Assembly (NCBI GenBank): GCA_017625155.1
Contig: JAGALP010000004.1
Coordinates: 186,001-250,000, forward strand
DNA from: Paludibacteraceae bacterium
GTDB lineage: Bacteria > Bacteroidota > Bacteroidia > Bacteroidales > Paludibacteraceae
DNA length: 64,000 bases
Direction of reading: 5' to 3'
Shown: positions 7,451 to 16,694 of the stretch, piece after piece
How the letters are laid out: the number at the start of each line of letters is the position of its first letter
How positions within the stretch are numbered: position 1 is the first letter of the stretch
Program-made: the position numbers and the translations under genes
Notes under the pieces: generated by a model
Databases searched by the model: none
Told to the model about the DNA's origin: nothing
What the model saw: the letters and a program-made list of their open reading frames with translations, nothing else

Positions 7451-9949
7451 TTATTTAATTTTTACATCGTTTGTATTTACAAGTTCACTAGTTGTTACAT
7501 ACGCCAATCGTACACTCTCATCAAAATTATTTGTCTGAACTTTATTCTTGATAGCACTGCGTACTTGTGATTGGTAAGATAAATGAATCAAAGGATTGAA
7601 AGCTTTTTGTGCTCCATCATTATTAGCACCCATATAACCATATTCTTGATAAACGACAATGGTGTTGTTCATTGATGGTAGTTGAACATAGTTGCTGGCA
7701 ACAGTGGATGGATGATAATTTTGCATCAAAGGTACAATACCTGCTGTTTCTGGGAATGGTGAAGCTATAATTAGTTTCAAGCAATTGTGTGGTTGGAATT
7801 GCTCTGTGCCAACTAGACTAACCATAGCAGGAGCATCTTGCTGAATAATATTTTGGATTTCATTGAATAATTTATGTGCCTTATTATATGCAGGATGATG
7901 AGGTTGGAGATTTTGCATAATTTGCACTACATCGGTATTGTTGGAAGCAAACAGGGTAAGTGGTTGGAAGTATGCCAAACCTTGTTTAATCATCTGAGCA
8001 CGAATAGCCACGCAATCATTATTATTTAGGAAAGACCATAGTGAATCGCCCGTAATATCTTTAAGCGACAATCTATTTGGTAAACTATGATACTTACCCG
8101 CAGCACTTTGTACATCATTAGCGCAAGTATTATATGCAAATAGGAAATGGAATTGCGGATGAGAGTTATTGGTTAGCTGACCATAGATGCTGTTTTTCCT
8201 ATTAGTGAGCGATTCATCTTTTTGCGCATCAAGTAATATTTGTACTTTCTTAATGATTTCAATCAAGTCAAGTTTGGTAGGCACTTTAACACCAGTAGCT
8301 GTCGCAAGTCCTTGTATACCATTTGTGTTGTTGATTGCTTCAATAACTTGTTGAATCATCGGAATGAATGCATTGTAGTAACACAATGAAGCAACTCCCT
8401 CAATTGCCTCTGCATACCACTCACGTTTAGCAGCCATAATAGTATAGAACCATTTGCTATGAGCAATGCGTAGTTCATATTGATTCTTCCAACTTAGGTT
8501 CCATTGGTTAGGGGTTCCATCTAACTTGTATCTTTGTTTCCAATCTTTTAATACCGCATGGAGAACATCTACAACAAACTCAATCCATATTTTAACGATT
8601 TCTAAGTTTTGATACTCAGAGGAGATCTCGCCTATTTTTTTCGCTATTGCAATAACAAGTTCATCGCGTAGATTAGTAGCATGTCCTGAAATGGCAGCAT
8701 AAAAACGTGGTTGAGTGCTATCTGCATTGAATAGACTATACAGATAGTTTTCTAAACTTGGTGCTTGGTAGTTACCAGATTGAATAGTGTCTAATTCAGC
8801 TTGCAGAGCAGCATGGAAAGTTGACTTGCCCAATATTTGTCCACCTTTGCATTTCTCCACAGCCTCATCAATAGCTTCATGTACGAATCGTAATGCTTCC
8901 AATTTGATTCGTGATTTGATAGTAGCTATCGCAGCCTTTGTCCCATGTTTATCTATATAATTATCTGTATCAGCCCAACGCTTAAGCATTGTTTCCTCTA
9001 GTTGTATGGTTGTGAAGTATTCCTCCAGTAAAGTTTCTGGATATTGGAATACATTCATACCAATGGTAGTAAAGATTCCATTAGGCACATGTGAGGTGTA
9101 ATCTACTAAACGAGCATTTACTAAATTTTGGAAAGGAGCCTGCTGATTATTAACATCCAACATACGAAGCGCAATGTTGAAGCCTGTTGATTGAACCAAG
9201 TGCTCTATATTTGGAGTAGAAGCTGTCGCATCGCAAAAATCTTGTGTAAAGAACTGCACATTATAAAATGGTGCACTAAGATTACTAATATCAGTACCAC
9301 CCGGTAAAATGCATTTGTAATTGGTGTTGGTTTTTGTATCCGCTTTAGAATATTTATCAATAGAGAATAGCGATGTATAGGCATTCTCGTAGATCACATC
9401 TTTGGTTGTCTGTCCTACATTATTTTTGTCAGGCAGCATAAACATACCGTAGATGTTGTTATTGTTCGTAATTTGACGAATCAGGTATGCTAAATCTAAG
9501 AAGATACCTGTACCTGTTCCTCCAGTCAATGAACCTACGAGGTAGATATTGGTTTGAGCGTTACCATTAATCTGGTTATACAAAGCTTGAATGATATTTC
9601 TCACAGACTGCTCTTCTGCCCATAGTGCAATACGACCAAATGCCGGTTGACCAGCAGCTCCTGAATGCGTATTCAATACCTGTGCTGTAGTAGGCATCCA
9701 CTCATATTTGCCTTGCCAATTATTGAGAGTGGCATCTATGTTCTGAGGGCATAGAAAACATGCTTTAATATCAGTTCCACCATTAGGTGTGACTTTTGGA
9801 AGGCGATTTTTATCGGTCTCTAAATATAGGAATGCCGAATTATTAGCGCCAGGACTATTTTTCTTGGTAAATTCATAATAGAATTGTTGAGCTTGTTCCA
9901 TGGCACTAAGACCTGTAGAACCTACTCCGATAACTAATATTGATGCCAT
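7451..9949 (-). CDS. Tubulin/FtsZ-superfamily GTPase-like protein
   Basis: An 832-residue protein with no signal peptide. The N terminus has the Rossmann-like first loop GVGSTG (8-13). SLTGGTGTG at 140-148 is the tubulin/FtsZ signature that binds the GTP phosphates, in the expected position and followed by a helix (IFLDLAYLIRQI). These features match the tubulin-like family Pfam names Tubulin_2. They do not match FtsZ, whose length (about 400) and conserved segments differ. The C-terminal 500 residues are largely helical with no recognised domain. It is likely a cytoplasmic cytoskeletal or switch GTPase. It sits between a small membrane protein (6 bp) and the protease (1 bp). Whether it hydrolyses GTP or polymerises cannot be read from sequence. 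Confidence 0.85.
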   Translation of the reverse strand: MASILVIGVGSTGLSAMEQAQQFYYEFTKKNSPGANNSAFLYLETDKNRLPKVTPNGGTDIKACFLCPQNIDATLNNWQGKYEWMPTTAQVLNTHSGAAGQPAFGRIALWAEEQSVRNIIQALYNQINGNAQTNIYLVGSLTGGTGTGIFLDLAYLIRQITNNNNIYGMFMLPDKNNVGQTTKDVIYENAYTSLFSIDKYSKADTKTNTNYKCILPGGTDISNLSAPFYNVQFFTQDFCDATASTPNIEHLVQSTGFNIALRMLDVNNQQAPFQNLVNARLVDYTSHVPNGIFTTIGMNVFQYPETLLEEYFTTIQLEETMLKRWADTDNYIDKHGTKAAIATIKSRIKLEALRFVHEAIDEAVEKCKGGQILGKSTFHAALQAELDTIQSGNYQAPSLENYLYSLFNADSTQPRFYAAISGHATNLRDELVIAIAKKIGEISSEYQNLEIVKIWIEFVVDVLHAVLKDWKQRYKLDGTPNQWNLSWKNQYELRIAHSKWFYTIMAAKREWYAEAIEGVASLCYYNAFIPMIQQVIEAINNTNGIQGLATATGVKVPTKLDLIEIIKKVQILLDAQKDESLTNRKNSIYGQLTNNSHPQFHFLFAYNTCANDVQSAAGKYHSLPNRLSLKDITGDSLWSFLNNNDCVAIRAQMIKQGLAYFQPLTLFASNNTDVVQIMQNLQPHHPAYNKAHKLFNEIQNIIQQDAPAMVSLVGTEQFQPHNCLKLIIASPFPETAGIVPLMQNYHPSTVASNYVQLPSMNNTIVVYQEYGYMGANNDGAQKAFNPLIHLSYQSQVRSAIKNKVQTNNFDESVRLAYVTTSELVNTNDVKIK

Positions 9950-9955
9950 AGTAAA

Positions 9956-10348
9956 TTATTTAATAGATTTATGAATTGAACTTTCTAATGCTGCATATAC
10001 GCCAATCAATGATGCCAAAATTGCAAACTCAGGTAGCATTAATAGATAACCGCAATACCATGTCCAAGATAGCGAATCAAGATCAAAGAAATGCAAGCCA
10101 TTTTTACGAATGATAAGTATCGCAATAATTCCAAGTAAGGCAACGGAAACAGCGATTCCATACATGAAACAAACTTTTACTTGGTTAGTAAAAGAAATTG
10201 TTCCTTGGCGTTTTTTTGCAAATTGTACTAAAACTAATGCAATTAAGTACACTGCTAGCAAGCAAAGCAGCAGCTCTACTCCTAATCGTCCAAATACATA
10301 TCCTATGCTTTGAACTGAAAAATCGAATAATGATAAAATTGTGTTCAT
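9956..10348 (-). CDS. Small multi-span membrane protein
   Basis: A 130-residue protein with about three hydrophobic helices (near 20-42, 58-80 and 97-118) and short basic loops. No known domain recognised. It begins 23 bp after the ABC permease stop and ends 6 bp before the tubulin-like start, so it belongs to the same transcript. Its size and position suggest an inner-membrane anchor or adaptor between the ABC machinery and the tubulin-like protein, which is inference. Confidence 0.75.
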   Translation of the reverse strand: MNTILSLFDFSVQSIGYVFGRLGVELLLCLLAVYLIALVLVQFAKKRQGTISFTNQVKVCFMYGIAVSVALLGIIAILIIRKNGLHFFDLDSLSWTWYCGYLLMLPEFAILASLIGVYAALESSIHKSIK

Positions 10349-10371
10349 AATATTATGATATTTTAATTATT

Positions 10372-11901
10372 TTAATCTTGATTACGATTGTAGATTAAGT
10401 CACCAGGGGTGTGACGCAATTTATTTTTCGCAACTAACCAAGAAGCAATAGTTGAAGCACATAGTGCTAGTACGAATAAGACTCCGTTTTGCCACACTAG
10501 TACATCAATATAATGATATCCTGATTCTATTGTAAAGAATAGATTAATCAAAGAGGTTATTAAAAAACCTAAACCCATCGCAAGGAAATATGCACCAATG
10601 GTAATACGCATCAAAAGATTGATATATATATAGTACAAAATCTTATTTTGGATACCAAAAGCTTTAAAAGTGCCTAAATTACCTTCGATTCGCTGGAAGT
10701 GCGTATTGAGCATGAAGTAAATAAAGAAACATATAAATAAAACTGCAATAGCAATAATACACCAAGACAAAATAGTACCCATACGTTGAACAAATTGGAA
10801 ATTACTTTTTTGGTCTATGCTAGACATTTCCAATTTAATACCGCACTGTTCATACAATTCTGCTTGAAATAAACGTATACTTTCTAGATTTTGAATTTGC
10901 ACAGACAGATAGGTGGGGCGATCCGTTTGATAACTCGTAATAGGTTGGAAATTGTATATACGAAAAATGCCATTGTCAGGATTCACATATTGATTTGCTA
11001 ATTCAGTCAAACGCTTAGCAGGTTCACCTTCGTAAGAGTCAGTTTCAATCATCAAGCAACACAATTCGTTATCCCACGAATTTCGATATGGCTCTTGAGA
11101 AACAATATAGCCCATGTTCTCAATGGATGTCTTTACTATACGCATATCTACATCTGCACCCACTAAGTAAAGTGCTTGATTATACTCCTCCTCAGTAATA
11201 TCCCATGATGTTTCGTTACTAGAACTATAATCATATAAAAAACGATTTGTAAATAAAAATGAAACCATACCTGGCAATTGATTTACTACGGCCTTTATTG
11301 GGAATGCAACTGGATATGAACCATTTACAGCACCTGTAATCCCCAATTCATTGCAAGATGTAGAGTCATAAGCTAATGATAATTCTATAAACGCAGGTAT
11401 TTCATCGTATCCTAATTCCTTCAAAGCTGCTTGGGTTACAATCAACCCAAGTTCTCTATTGCTGAGTGGCAAATCACGATTTGCTACCACATTTGAGCCA
11501 TCCAAAATTTTAGGAAGAATAGAACTTTGTGCATCAACACTTCTACCTTGCATCTGCACATTCTTGTTTTTTATCTGATGCCTGAAGTCTATATTCAAGA
11601 CATAATTATCCTCTGGTTGCGAAAACTGAAGTACTGACTGCATAGTCGAATCGTTCAGAAATTCCTCCAAAGGCATCTTGGACTTGTCTGAAACTCGCTG
11701 TCTAGCAATTATGTCTACCCAGTTGATGAAAGGATCCTCCATCTTATATTGCAAATACTCCATACTAGCACTTCCAAATCCTATACTCATAATAGCAACG
11801 AAGAATATGGTAGCAAGTACCCAGAAATTGAATTTCTTTTTACCTTTCAATTGTTCTCCTTCTTTAGCAAGAAAGAGGTTGATTGCATCTTTTCCTTTCA
11901 T
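10372..11901 (-). CDS. FtsX/MacB-like ABC transporter permease
   Basis: A 509-residue membrane protein with the MacB/LolC/FtsX layout: one N-terminal helix (about 27-48), a large extracytoplasmic domain (about 50-380), then three C-terminal helices (about 388-410, 435-460 and 480-500). FtsX-type permeases do not import small molecules. They transmit ATPase work across the membrane to move lipoproteins or activate cell-wall hydrolases. The start codon overlaps the stop of the ATPase gene by 4 bp, so the two are translationally coupled partners. The periplasmic domain is not recognisably MacB-specific. Confidence 0.85.
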   Translation of the reverse strand: MKGKDAINLFLAKEGEQLKGKKKFNFWVLATIFFVAIMSIGFGSASMEYLQYKMEDPFINWVDIIARQRVSDKSKMPLEEFLNDSTMQSVLQFSQPEDNYVLNIDFRHQIKNKNVQMQGRSVDAQSSILPKILDGSNVVANRDLPLSNRELGLIVTQAALKELGYDEIPAFIELSLAYDSTSCNELGITGAVNGSYPVAFPIKAVVNQLPGMVSFLFTNRFLYDYSSSNETSWDITEEEYNQALYLVGADVDMRIVKTSIENMGYIVSQEPYRNSWDNELCCLMIETDSYEGEPAKRLTELANQYVNPDNGIFRIYNFQPITSYQTDRPTYLSVQIQNLESIRLFQAELYEQCGIKLEMSSIDQKSNFQFVQRMGTILSWCIIAIAVLFICFFIYFMLNTHFQRIEGNLGTFKAFGIQNKILYYIYINLLMRITIGAYFLAMGLGFLITSLINLFFTIESGYHYIDVLVWQNGVLFVLALCASTIASWLVAKNKLRHTPGDLIYNRNQD

Positions 11902-12740
11902 CGCATTTCCTCCATAAGTTTTATTAACAAGTCATTTTTTGTATATTCATGTCCACAATGCAACCATTGTTGATTCTCCAGTTTCTCATAAAAACTAGAT
12001 GCATTGATCACGCCTTTGTATCTCTCCTCTTGGAGTTTCCCCTCCTTTTCCTCTATTGCTACACGTTGAATCTGCACAATCAAATCAGCATAATCTACTG
12101 CCAAGTGCATATCATGCGACACAATTATGGCGGAAACATTCTCTTTACGCACAACAGCTGTTAATAGTTCCATTAGGTTTTCTGCAGTTTTAGGATCTAG
12201 ATTACCTGTAGGCTCATCGCCAAAAATTACATTAAAGGTTGGCAATATGGCTCGAGCAAACGCTAGGCGTTGGCGTTGACCTCCAGAATATTCATAAATA
12301 GGACGATCTTCATTTGCAGGAAGTTTCATCAGCTCCAAAACATGATGAGTTTTCTTGCGAGCCTCATTCCAATTCATTCCTTGAATTAGTGCAGTAGCCA
12401 TCACATTCTCATAAGCTGTAAAATTATCCATCAAATTACACTGTTGGAAGACAAACGAGAACTCTGAGTTTCTAAAATCCGAAATTTTATTGTCATCCCA
12501 CTCCCAAACGTTCTTAACGTCTTGACCACAATAGTTGAAAGTATCAACAGAAACAATAGTCTTATTCATAAAACCCAATGTTTCCAATATTGTACTTTTT
12601 CCCACACCAGAAGGTCCTACAAAAAACACCACCTTACCTTTAGGAATCTGAAGCGAATCTATCTCTAGCACTAAGTCGCTCGGATCACCCGTCTTTTTGT
12701 AAGAGCACTTTAAGTTTTGAATTTCAAATATATTTTCCAT
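11898..12740 (-). CDS. ABC transporter ATPase, LolD/MacB type
   Basis: A 280-residue cytoplasmic ATPase with every nucleotide-binding motif intact: Walker A GPSGVGKST (42-50), Q-loop Gln100 in VFQQCN, signature YSGGQRQ (151-157), Walker B VIFGDE (171-176) and switch His209. The FGDEPTGNLD form of the Walker B region is characteristic of the LolD/MacB/FtsE branch that pairs with FtsX-like permeases. A 40-residue C-terminal extension follows the core. It overlaps the permease gene by 4 bp and lies 15 bp after the vWA gene. Confidence 0.92.
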   Translation of the reverse strand: MENIFEIQNLKCSYKKTGDPSDLVLEIDSLQIPKGKVVFFVGPSGVGKSTILETLGFMNKTIVSVDTFNYCGQDVKNVWEWDDNKISDFRNSEFSFVFQQCNLMDNFTAYENVMATALIQGMNWNEARKKTHHVLELMKLPANEDRPIYEYSGGQRQRLAFARAILPTFNVIFGDEPTGNLDPKTAENLMELLTAVVRKENVSAIIVSHDMHLAVDYADLIVQIQRVAIEEKEGKLQEERYKGVINASSFYEKLENQQWLHCGHEYTKNDLLIKLMEEMR

Positions 12741-12755
12741 ACATGGTCTGTTTTC

Positions 12756-15143
12756 TTAGTCTGCCATCAGCGGCATATCCTCAATTAATATATAATAATA
12801 TCGCAAACTGTTCGAACTCTCAAAATAGCAAGACTTATCCTCGCTCAATTTCTTCAAGCGGTTTACATCTCTCTCTATACCACGCATAAAATCTTCAATC
12901 TGAGACTCTGAAATTCTGCTAGGGTTTGTAATATCACGTATATTTACATTTGGCAATACTTTTCTTCCGATCGTAGAAGTTAATCCAGTAACCGTAGCCA
13001 TCACCTCATCTACAGACATCTCATCAGCATTTGCATTTTCGCCCATATAACTCATGACCAGTTTTTTCAGCGCATCCTGCAAATCTTTTCTTAAATTGTC
13101 TGAAACTTCTTTATTGACAGAAGAAAGACTTTGTATTAGCAATTGTAACTCAGATTTAGCCATAAACACACTGGTTGTAAACACCTCTGTATTTCCTGCT
13201 ACTCGAGTTGCATATCCTTTGATTTTTAATGTCATTCCTCTATCTTTTATCGCCTTTATTTCCTTATCACTCAATCCTATTACATTTTTGAGATATTCCG
13301 TAACACCTTGTTCATCAAAATCCGTCGTTTCACTTCCGGTTTCTGGTCTTTCTCCTGCTAAACCATCTAAAATCTCTTTAAGAAGTGCAATATTTGTTTC
13401 TGTTTGACGCTTAAAATCAACAATTTTATCCTCTACCAAATTGCGCAAATTGGACTCGGACTCTTGTTTGTTAATCTCAGCGAATCGGAAACCTGCAGAA
13501 ACAACCATGTAAAGATCGGTATTTTTATAGTTATATAGTTGGTTCGACAATGTAAAATCTGAACGTTTTACTTTCTTTCCCGTAATTTCATACAATGCAT
13601 TGAACATCAATTTCTGGGTTTGTAAACCAAATTCGTGGTAAGCAGAATGATCCATATGATTGGCTTGGAATACAACTAGATTAATTCCTTTCTCTGCCAA
13701 TTTAGCTGAGATGCTCTCAATTGTTTTTCCTTTGGCATCTGGTAGTGCATTTGCAGCATCTCCCACGAGTATTATGAAATTGCTATTTTCTTTACGCCAT
13801 TTCATCTGATTTATGGCAGTTTCCAAGCCATAGAGTATAGCTTCATAATGACTTTGACCTATAGATCTACATTCACGACTGACAAGCCATTGCGCAACCG
13901 ACATATAGTCTTTGGTGAGCTGCTTTGTTTCCACAAGACGTCCAGTTTTCTCGTCCGCGTAATTTCGATAAACAACCGCACCAAAATTCATATTTGCCCC
14001 TTGCATCTCATTTTGAAGCATAGCTTGCTCTAGTGCTTTTGCCATTGGCTGGTAATATTTCTTCATACTACTAGTACCATCCATAACAAAGACTACATTT
14101 GTATTGCTCAGTTTGGATTCATATTCTTCTATCTTTTTAGATACTTTTTCCCATTCTTCTTCCTGAGGTGATGGTGCAGATGTGTTAGATGTTCCCGATC
14201 CCAAAGAGCTGATAGTACCTACCTGTGCAATATACCTTCCACCCATATCTATTACAGGGAAACGGACTTTCTTGGGCGACCATCGTTTCGATCCTAACGT
14301 TTCTTTCCAAAGGGGATTATTATATATAGATATTTCACCTGTAGCTTTAAATTCTTGAGCTGCTTGAGTGCTGGCAAAGATTGCGGCTTGCGCACCTTCA
14401 ACTTCCTCTCCAAAATTAGGTTCGTAGCATAAACGATCATTCCATAATGTATATAATCCACGCTTCATCCATCCTTTTTTTGCGGAGGTTAGACTCGTAG
14501 TTATCTTATTGTCCTCCAACAGTAGAGCAGCACCGTTTACAGTTTTAAATACGAAATAAAATTCTAGATCTACAGCACGGCGTTTGGTAGAAATCATCTC
14601 ATAAGGAGACTTGCTGAATTCCGGTGACACAATATCTAAGTCTCTCTTATTTTGAACTTCTTCAGGATCTTTCAAGATAACTGCTTTTTGATATATTTGG
14701 GACATAGTACGGGGGCATGTCGACCATAATAGCAATTCATCTACAGAGACCCATCCTACAGCCTTTGCATTACTAGAAATTTCCAAATTTTTCTGCTGAT
14801 ATTTCTCGGTATACAATAACAAGTATCCATTTTGTTCGTCTGCGACATAGAACAAATCATTTGGATCCATAAATTTTAATGTCTTCACTACGCGAGAATT
14901 TGATCTAGGTGAGTCATATGCTTTCACGCCATCTCTATCTACATAGACACGCCAAAATTGGTTAGAACTCTCGCCCCAAATTCTTTCATTGGCAATCTGT
15001 TCCCAATTCCAAGATTCTTCCTCATCAAGAAAAACCTTAGGAATACCCATCGCATAATCTGGCAATGTCATTTGCGCCATTATGTTTGTGGCAAATACAC
15101 TAAATATTAGTAATAGACAAGTTTTATAAATATTTTTTTTCAT
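12756..15143 (-). CDS. Exported SH3b and von Willebrand A domain protein
   Basis: A 795-residue protein with a signal peptide (cleavage likely near IMAQ, residue 24). Residues about 65-140 look like a bacterial SH3 domain (VYVDRDGVKAYDSPRSNSR, then GWVSVDELLLW). A vWA domain begins near 348 with the MIDAS motif DGTSS at 355-359 and continues to about 540, including the ILVGDAANALPD segment. The C-terminal 250 residues are helical and unrecognised. Such proteins bind partners through a divalent metal. It lies 6 bp after the small exported protein and 15 bp before the ABC ATPase. An envelope scaffold is the likeliest role, by inference. Confidence 0.85.
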   Translation of the reverse strand: MKKNIYKTCLLLIFSVFATNIMAQMTLPDYAMGIPKVFLDEEESWNWEQIANERIWGESSNQFWRVYVDRDGVKAYDSPRSNSRVVKTLKFMDPNDLFYVADEQNGYLLLYTEKYQQKNLEISSNAKAVGWVSVDELLLWSTCPRTMSQIYQKAVILKDPEEVQNKRDLDIVSPEFSKSPYEMISTKRRAVDLEFYFVFKTVNGAALLLEDNKITTSLTSAKKGWMKRGLYTLWNDRLCYEPNFGEEVEGAQAAIFASTQAAQEFKATGEISIYNNPLWKETLGSKRWSPKKVRFPVIDMGGRYIAQVGTISSLGSGTSNTSAPSPQEEEWEKVSKKIEEYESKLSNTNVVFVMDGTSSMKKYYQPMAKALEQAMLQNEMQGANMNFGAVVYRNYADEKTGRLVETKQLTKDYMSVAQWLVSRECRSIGQSHYEAILYGLETAINQMKWRKENSNFIILVGDAANALPDAKGKTIESISAKLAEKGINLVVFQANHMDHSAYHEFGLQTQKLMFNALYEITGKKVKRSDFTLSNQLYNYKNTDLYMVVSAGFRFAEINKQESESNLRNLVEDKIVDFKRQTETNIALLKEILDGLAGERPETGSETTDFDEQGVTEYLKNVIGLSDKEIKAIKDRGMTLKIKGYATRVAGNTEVFTTSVFMAKSELQLLIQSLSSVNKEVSDNLRKDLQDALKKLVMSYMGENANADEMSVDEVMATVTGLTSTIGRKVLPNVNIRDITNPSRISESQIEDFMRGIERDVNRLKKLSEDKSCYFESSNSLRYYYILIEDMPLMAD

Positions 15144-15149
15144 AGGGTA

Positions 15150-15704
15150 TTAATTATTATATAAAAACAACTTACTCTCTGGTATATTGGCTGAAGACAA
15201 ACTACTATCATCGTTGTACGTAAGTATTTCTACGTCCATGCGATCTAGCAATTCATTCACGCAAATATTTTCTGCCACATATTCAAATTCCGATGATTGC
15301 AACATACTCTCAGAAACTATAAATGTTACAGTCCAACTTCTATCATCATCTCCTGTAATATGTAAAGAAGGCGATACCGTTTCTTTAAAAAATTGCGCAA
15401 AATACGTATTTAACAAGCTTGCCTCCTCTTGTGGATAATAATCATACTCTACCTGCATACCTAAAAGATTTTCACGAGCTTCACTCCATTCTTTTTCCGT
15501 AGTAACAATGAAAGGAGTAGAGGCTTTGCTAACAAAAATCGCAACCTGCCCATACGCTTGATTCTGAATTTGCTCAATAGCAGAGATGACAGGCGATACA
15601 TTACCATCTTTTGGACTATAACGAACATAGACAAAATGATTTTGCGCAAATAGAACAAAAACATTCATTGTCATAAGCAACAATAAAGCAAAACGTTTCA
15701 TCAT
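15150..15704 (-). CDS. Small exported protein of unknown function
   Basis: A 184-residue protein with a signal peptide ending near FAQ (residue 21). The mature part is mixed alpha/beta, acidic and without Cys pairs of note. No domain recognised. The start ATG overlaps the stop of the zinc-ribbon gene by 4 bp, and the vWA gene follows after 6 bp, so it is a firm member of the cluster. Confidence 0.75.
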   Translation of the reverse strand: MMKRFALLLLMTMNVFVLFAQNHFVYVRYSPKDGNVSPVISAIEQIQNQAYGQVAIFVSKASTPFIVTTEKEWSEARENLLGMQVEYDYYPQEEASLLNTYFAQFFKETVSPSLHITGDDDRSWTVTFIVSESMLQSSEFEYVAENICVNELLDRMDVEILTYNDDSSLSSANIPESKLFLYNN

Positions 15705-16675
15705 TTTCTTGAAATCCTTAATGAACCTGATTTTATTTTGTTTGTTGAAGGGTTATTTTGGAAGCTACCAACCACAAAATATTCACCCATCGATGCCTCC
15801 ATTAGGGCTCCCCACAATGTTTTGATATCACCTGGTTGAATAGGAGAAATGAGGTTGACGTTACCATTTGCGAGAGAGTCCTGGGCAACAGATGCAGACA
15901 TTGCGCCTCTAGATACTTTGTCAAACACCTCTTGAATTTGAGCGAGTGTCAAAGGAGGAGGCAAACGTCTGATTTTTCTTAAAATTAAATCTTGAGACGT
16001 TTCTGCACCATTTGTATTCGAAACAAATACGGTATATTCACCAGGTTTTAAATCAACAAAGACAGGCGAAGATTGTCTTGTATCTCCAATTACATAAGTA
16101 AAATCTCCTTCCTCTTCCATATGGATTGTTACTTTTTTATAGACTTGACGATCAGGATCCGCAGCACCGATTTCAATAGATTTAATAACCGGTTTAACAG
16201 GAGGTAGAGGTACACAATATTGCGTAGAGGTCTCCCATTTAAGGTTTTCTATACGTTTTCCATCTTTACGTTCCAAGGCAAAATTATAACAAGTTCCTGA
16301 TAACATATAAGAGATATCATAACGAATTAAGTTCGTTTTGCCATTGAAATTCAAGGTTTGGTGAATCGAATTTGTCTCATCGTATACAACAATCTTATAA
16401 TCGCTTCTAAGCTTCGACTCCTTTACATTTTTCACTTCAATGTCTAGTACCTGGCCGCCCTTCTCTTGCATAGATGCGATAGGGCTATCAGGGCCTCCAA
16501 GTAACGCTACAAGAATAATAACTGCTGCGATTACAGCACCACCAATTCCAATTATTTTCCAAGGAATTGCAGGACCTGCTTTTTTGAAATTTGTACTACC
16601 ACAATGAGGACACTGCATTGTAGCCATATCACCATCAAAAAATTTACGACAATCTGAACATTTAAATTTTGCCAT
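15701..16675 (-). CDS. Zinc-ribbon membrane protein with extracytoplasmic beta domain
   Basis: A 324-residue protein. The N terminus is a short zinc ribbon: Cys6, Cys9, Cys22 and Cys25 (CSDC and CPHC). One transmembrane helix follows at about 38-60. The rest, about residues 70-324, is beta-rich, and its middle segment (VDLKPGEYTVFVSNTNGAE near 205-225) resembles an Ig-like or carboxypeptidase-regulatory fold. The layout suits a sensor or anchor with the ribbon in the cytoplasm and the beta domain in the periplasm. No catalytic motif was seen. It is 19 bp from the upstream barrel gene and overlaps the next gene by 4 bp. Confidence 0.75.
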   Translation of the reverse strand: MAKFKCSDCRKFFDGDMATMQCPHCGSTNFKKAGPAIPWKIIGIGGAVIAAVIILVALLGGPDSPIASMQEKGGQVLDIEVKNVKESKLRSDYKIVVYDETNSIHQTLNFNGKTNLIRYDISYMLSGTCYNFALERKDGKRIENLKWETSTQYCVPLPPVKPVIKSIEIGAADPDRQVYKKVTIHMEEEGDFTYVIGDTRQSSPVFVDLKPGEYTVFVSNTNGAETSQDLILRKIRRLPPPLTLAQIQEVFDKVSRGAMSASVAQDSLANGNVNLISPIQPGDIKTLWGALMEASMGEYFVVGSFQNNPSTNKIKSGSLRISRK

Positions 16676-16694
16676 TTTTGTAATTTTTATTTTG

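Noticed and set aside
7451-9949. Annotation of the tubulin-like gene as ftsZ
   Set aside because: Twice the length of FtsZ, only the GTP signature is shared, and the context is not the division cluster.
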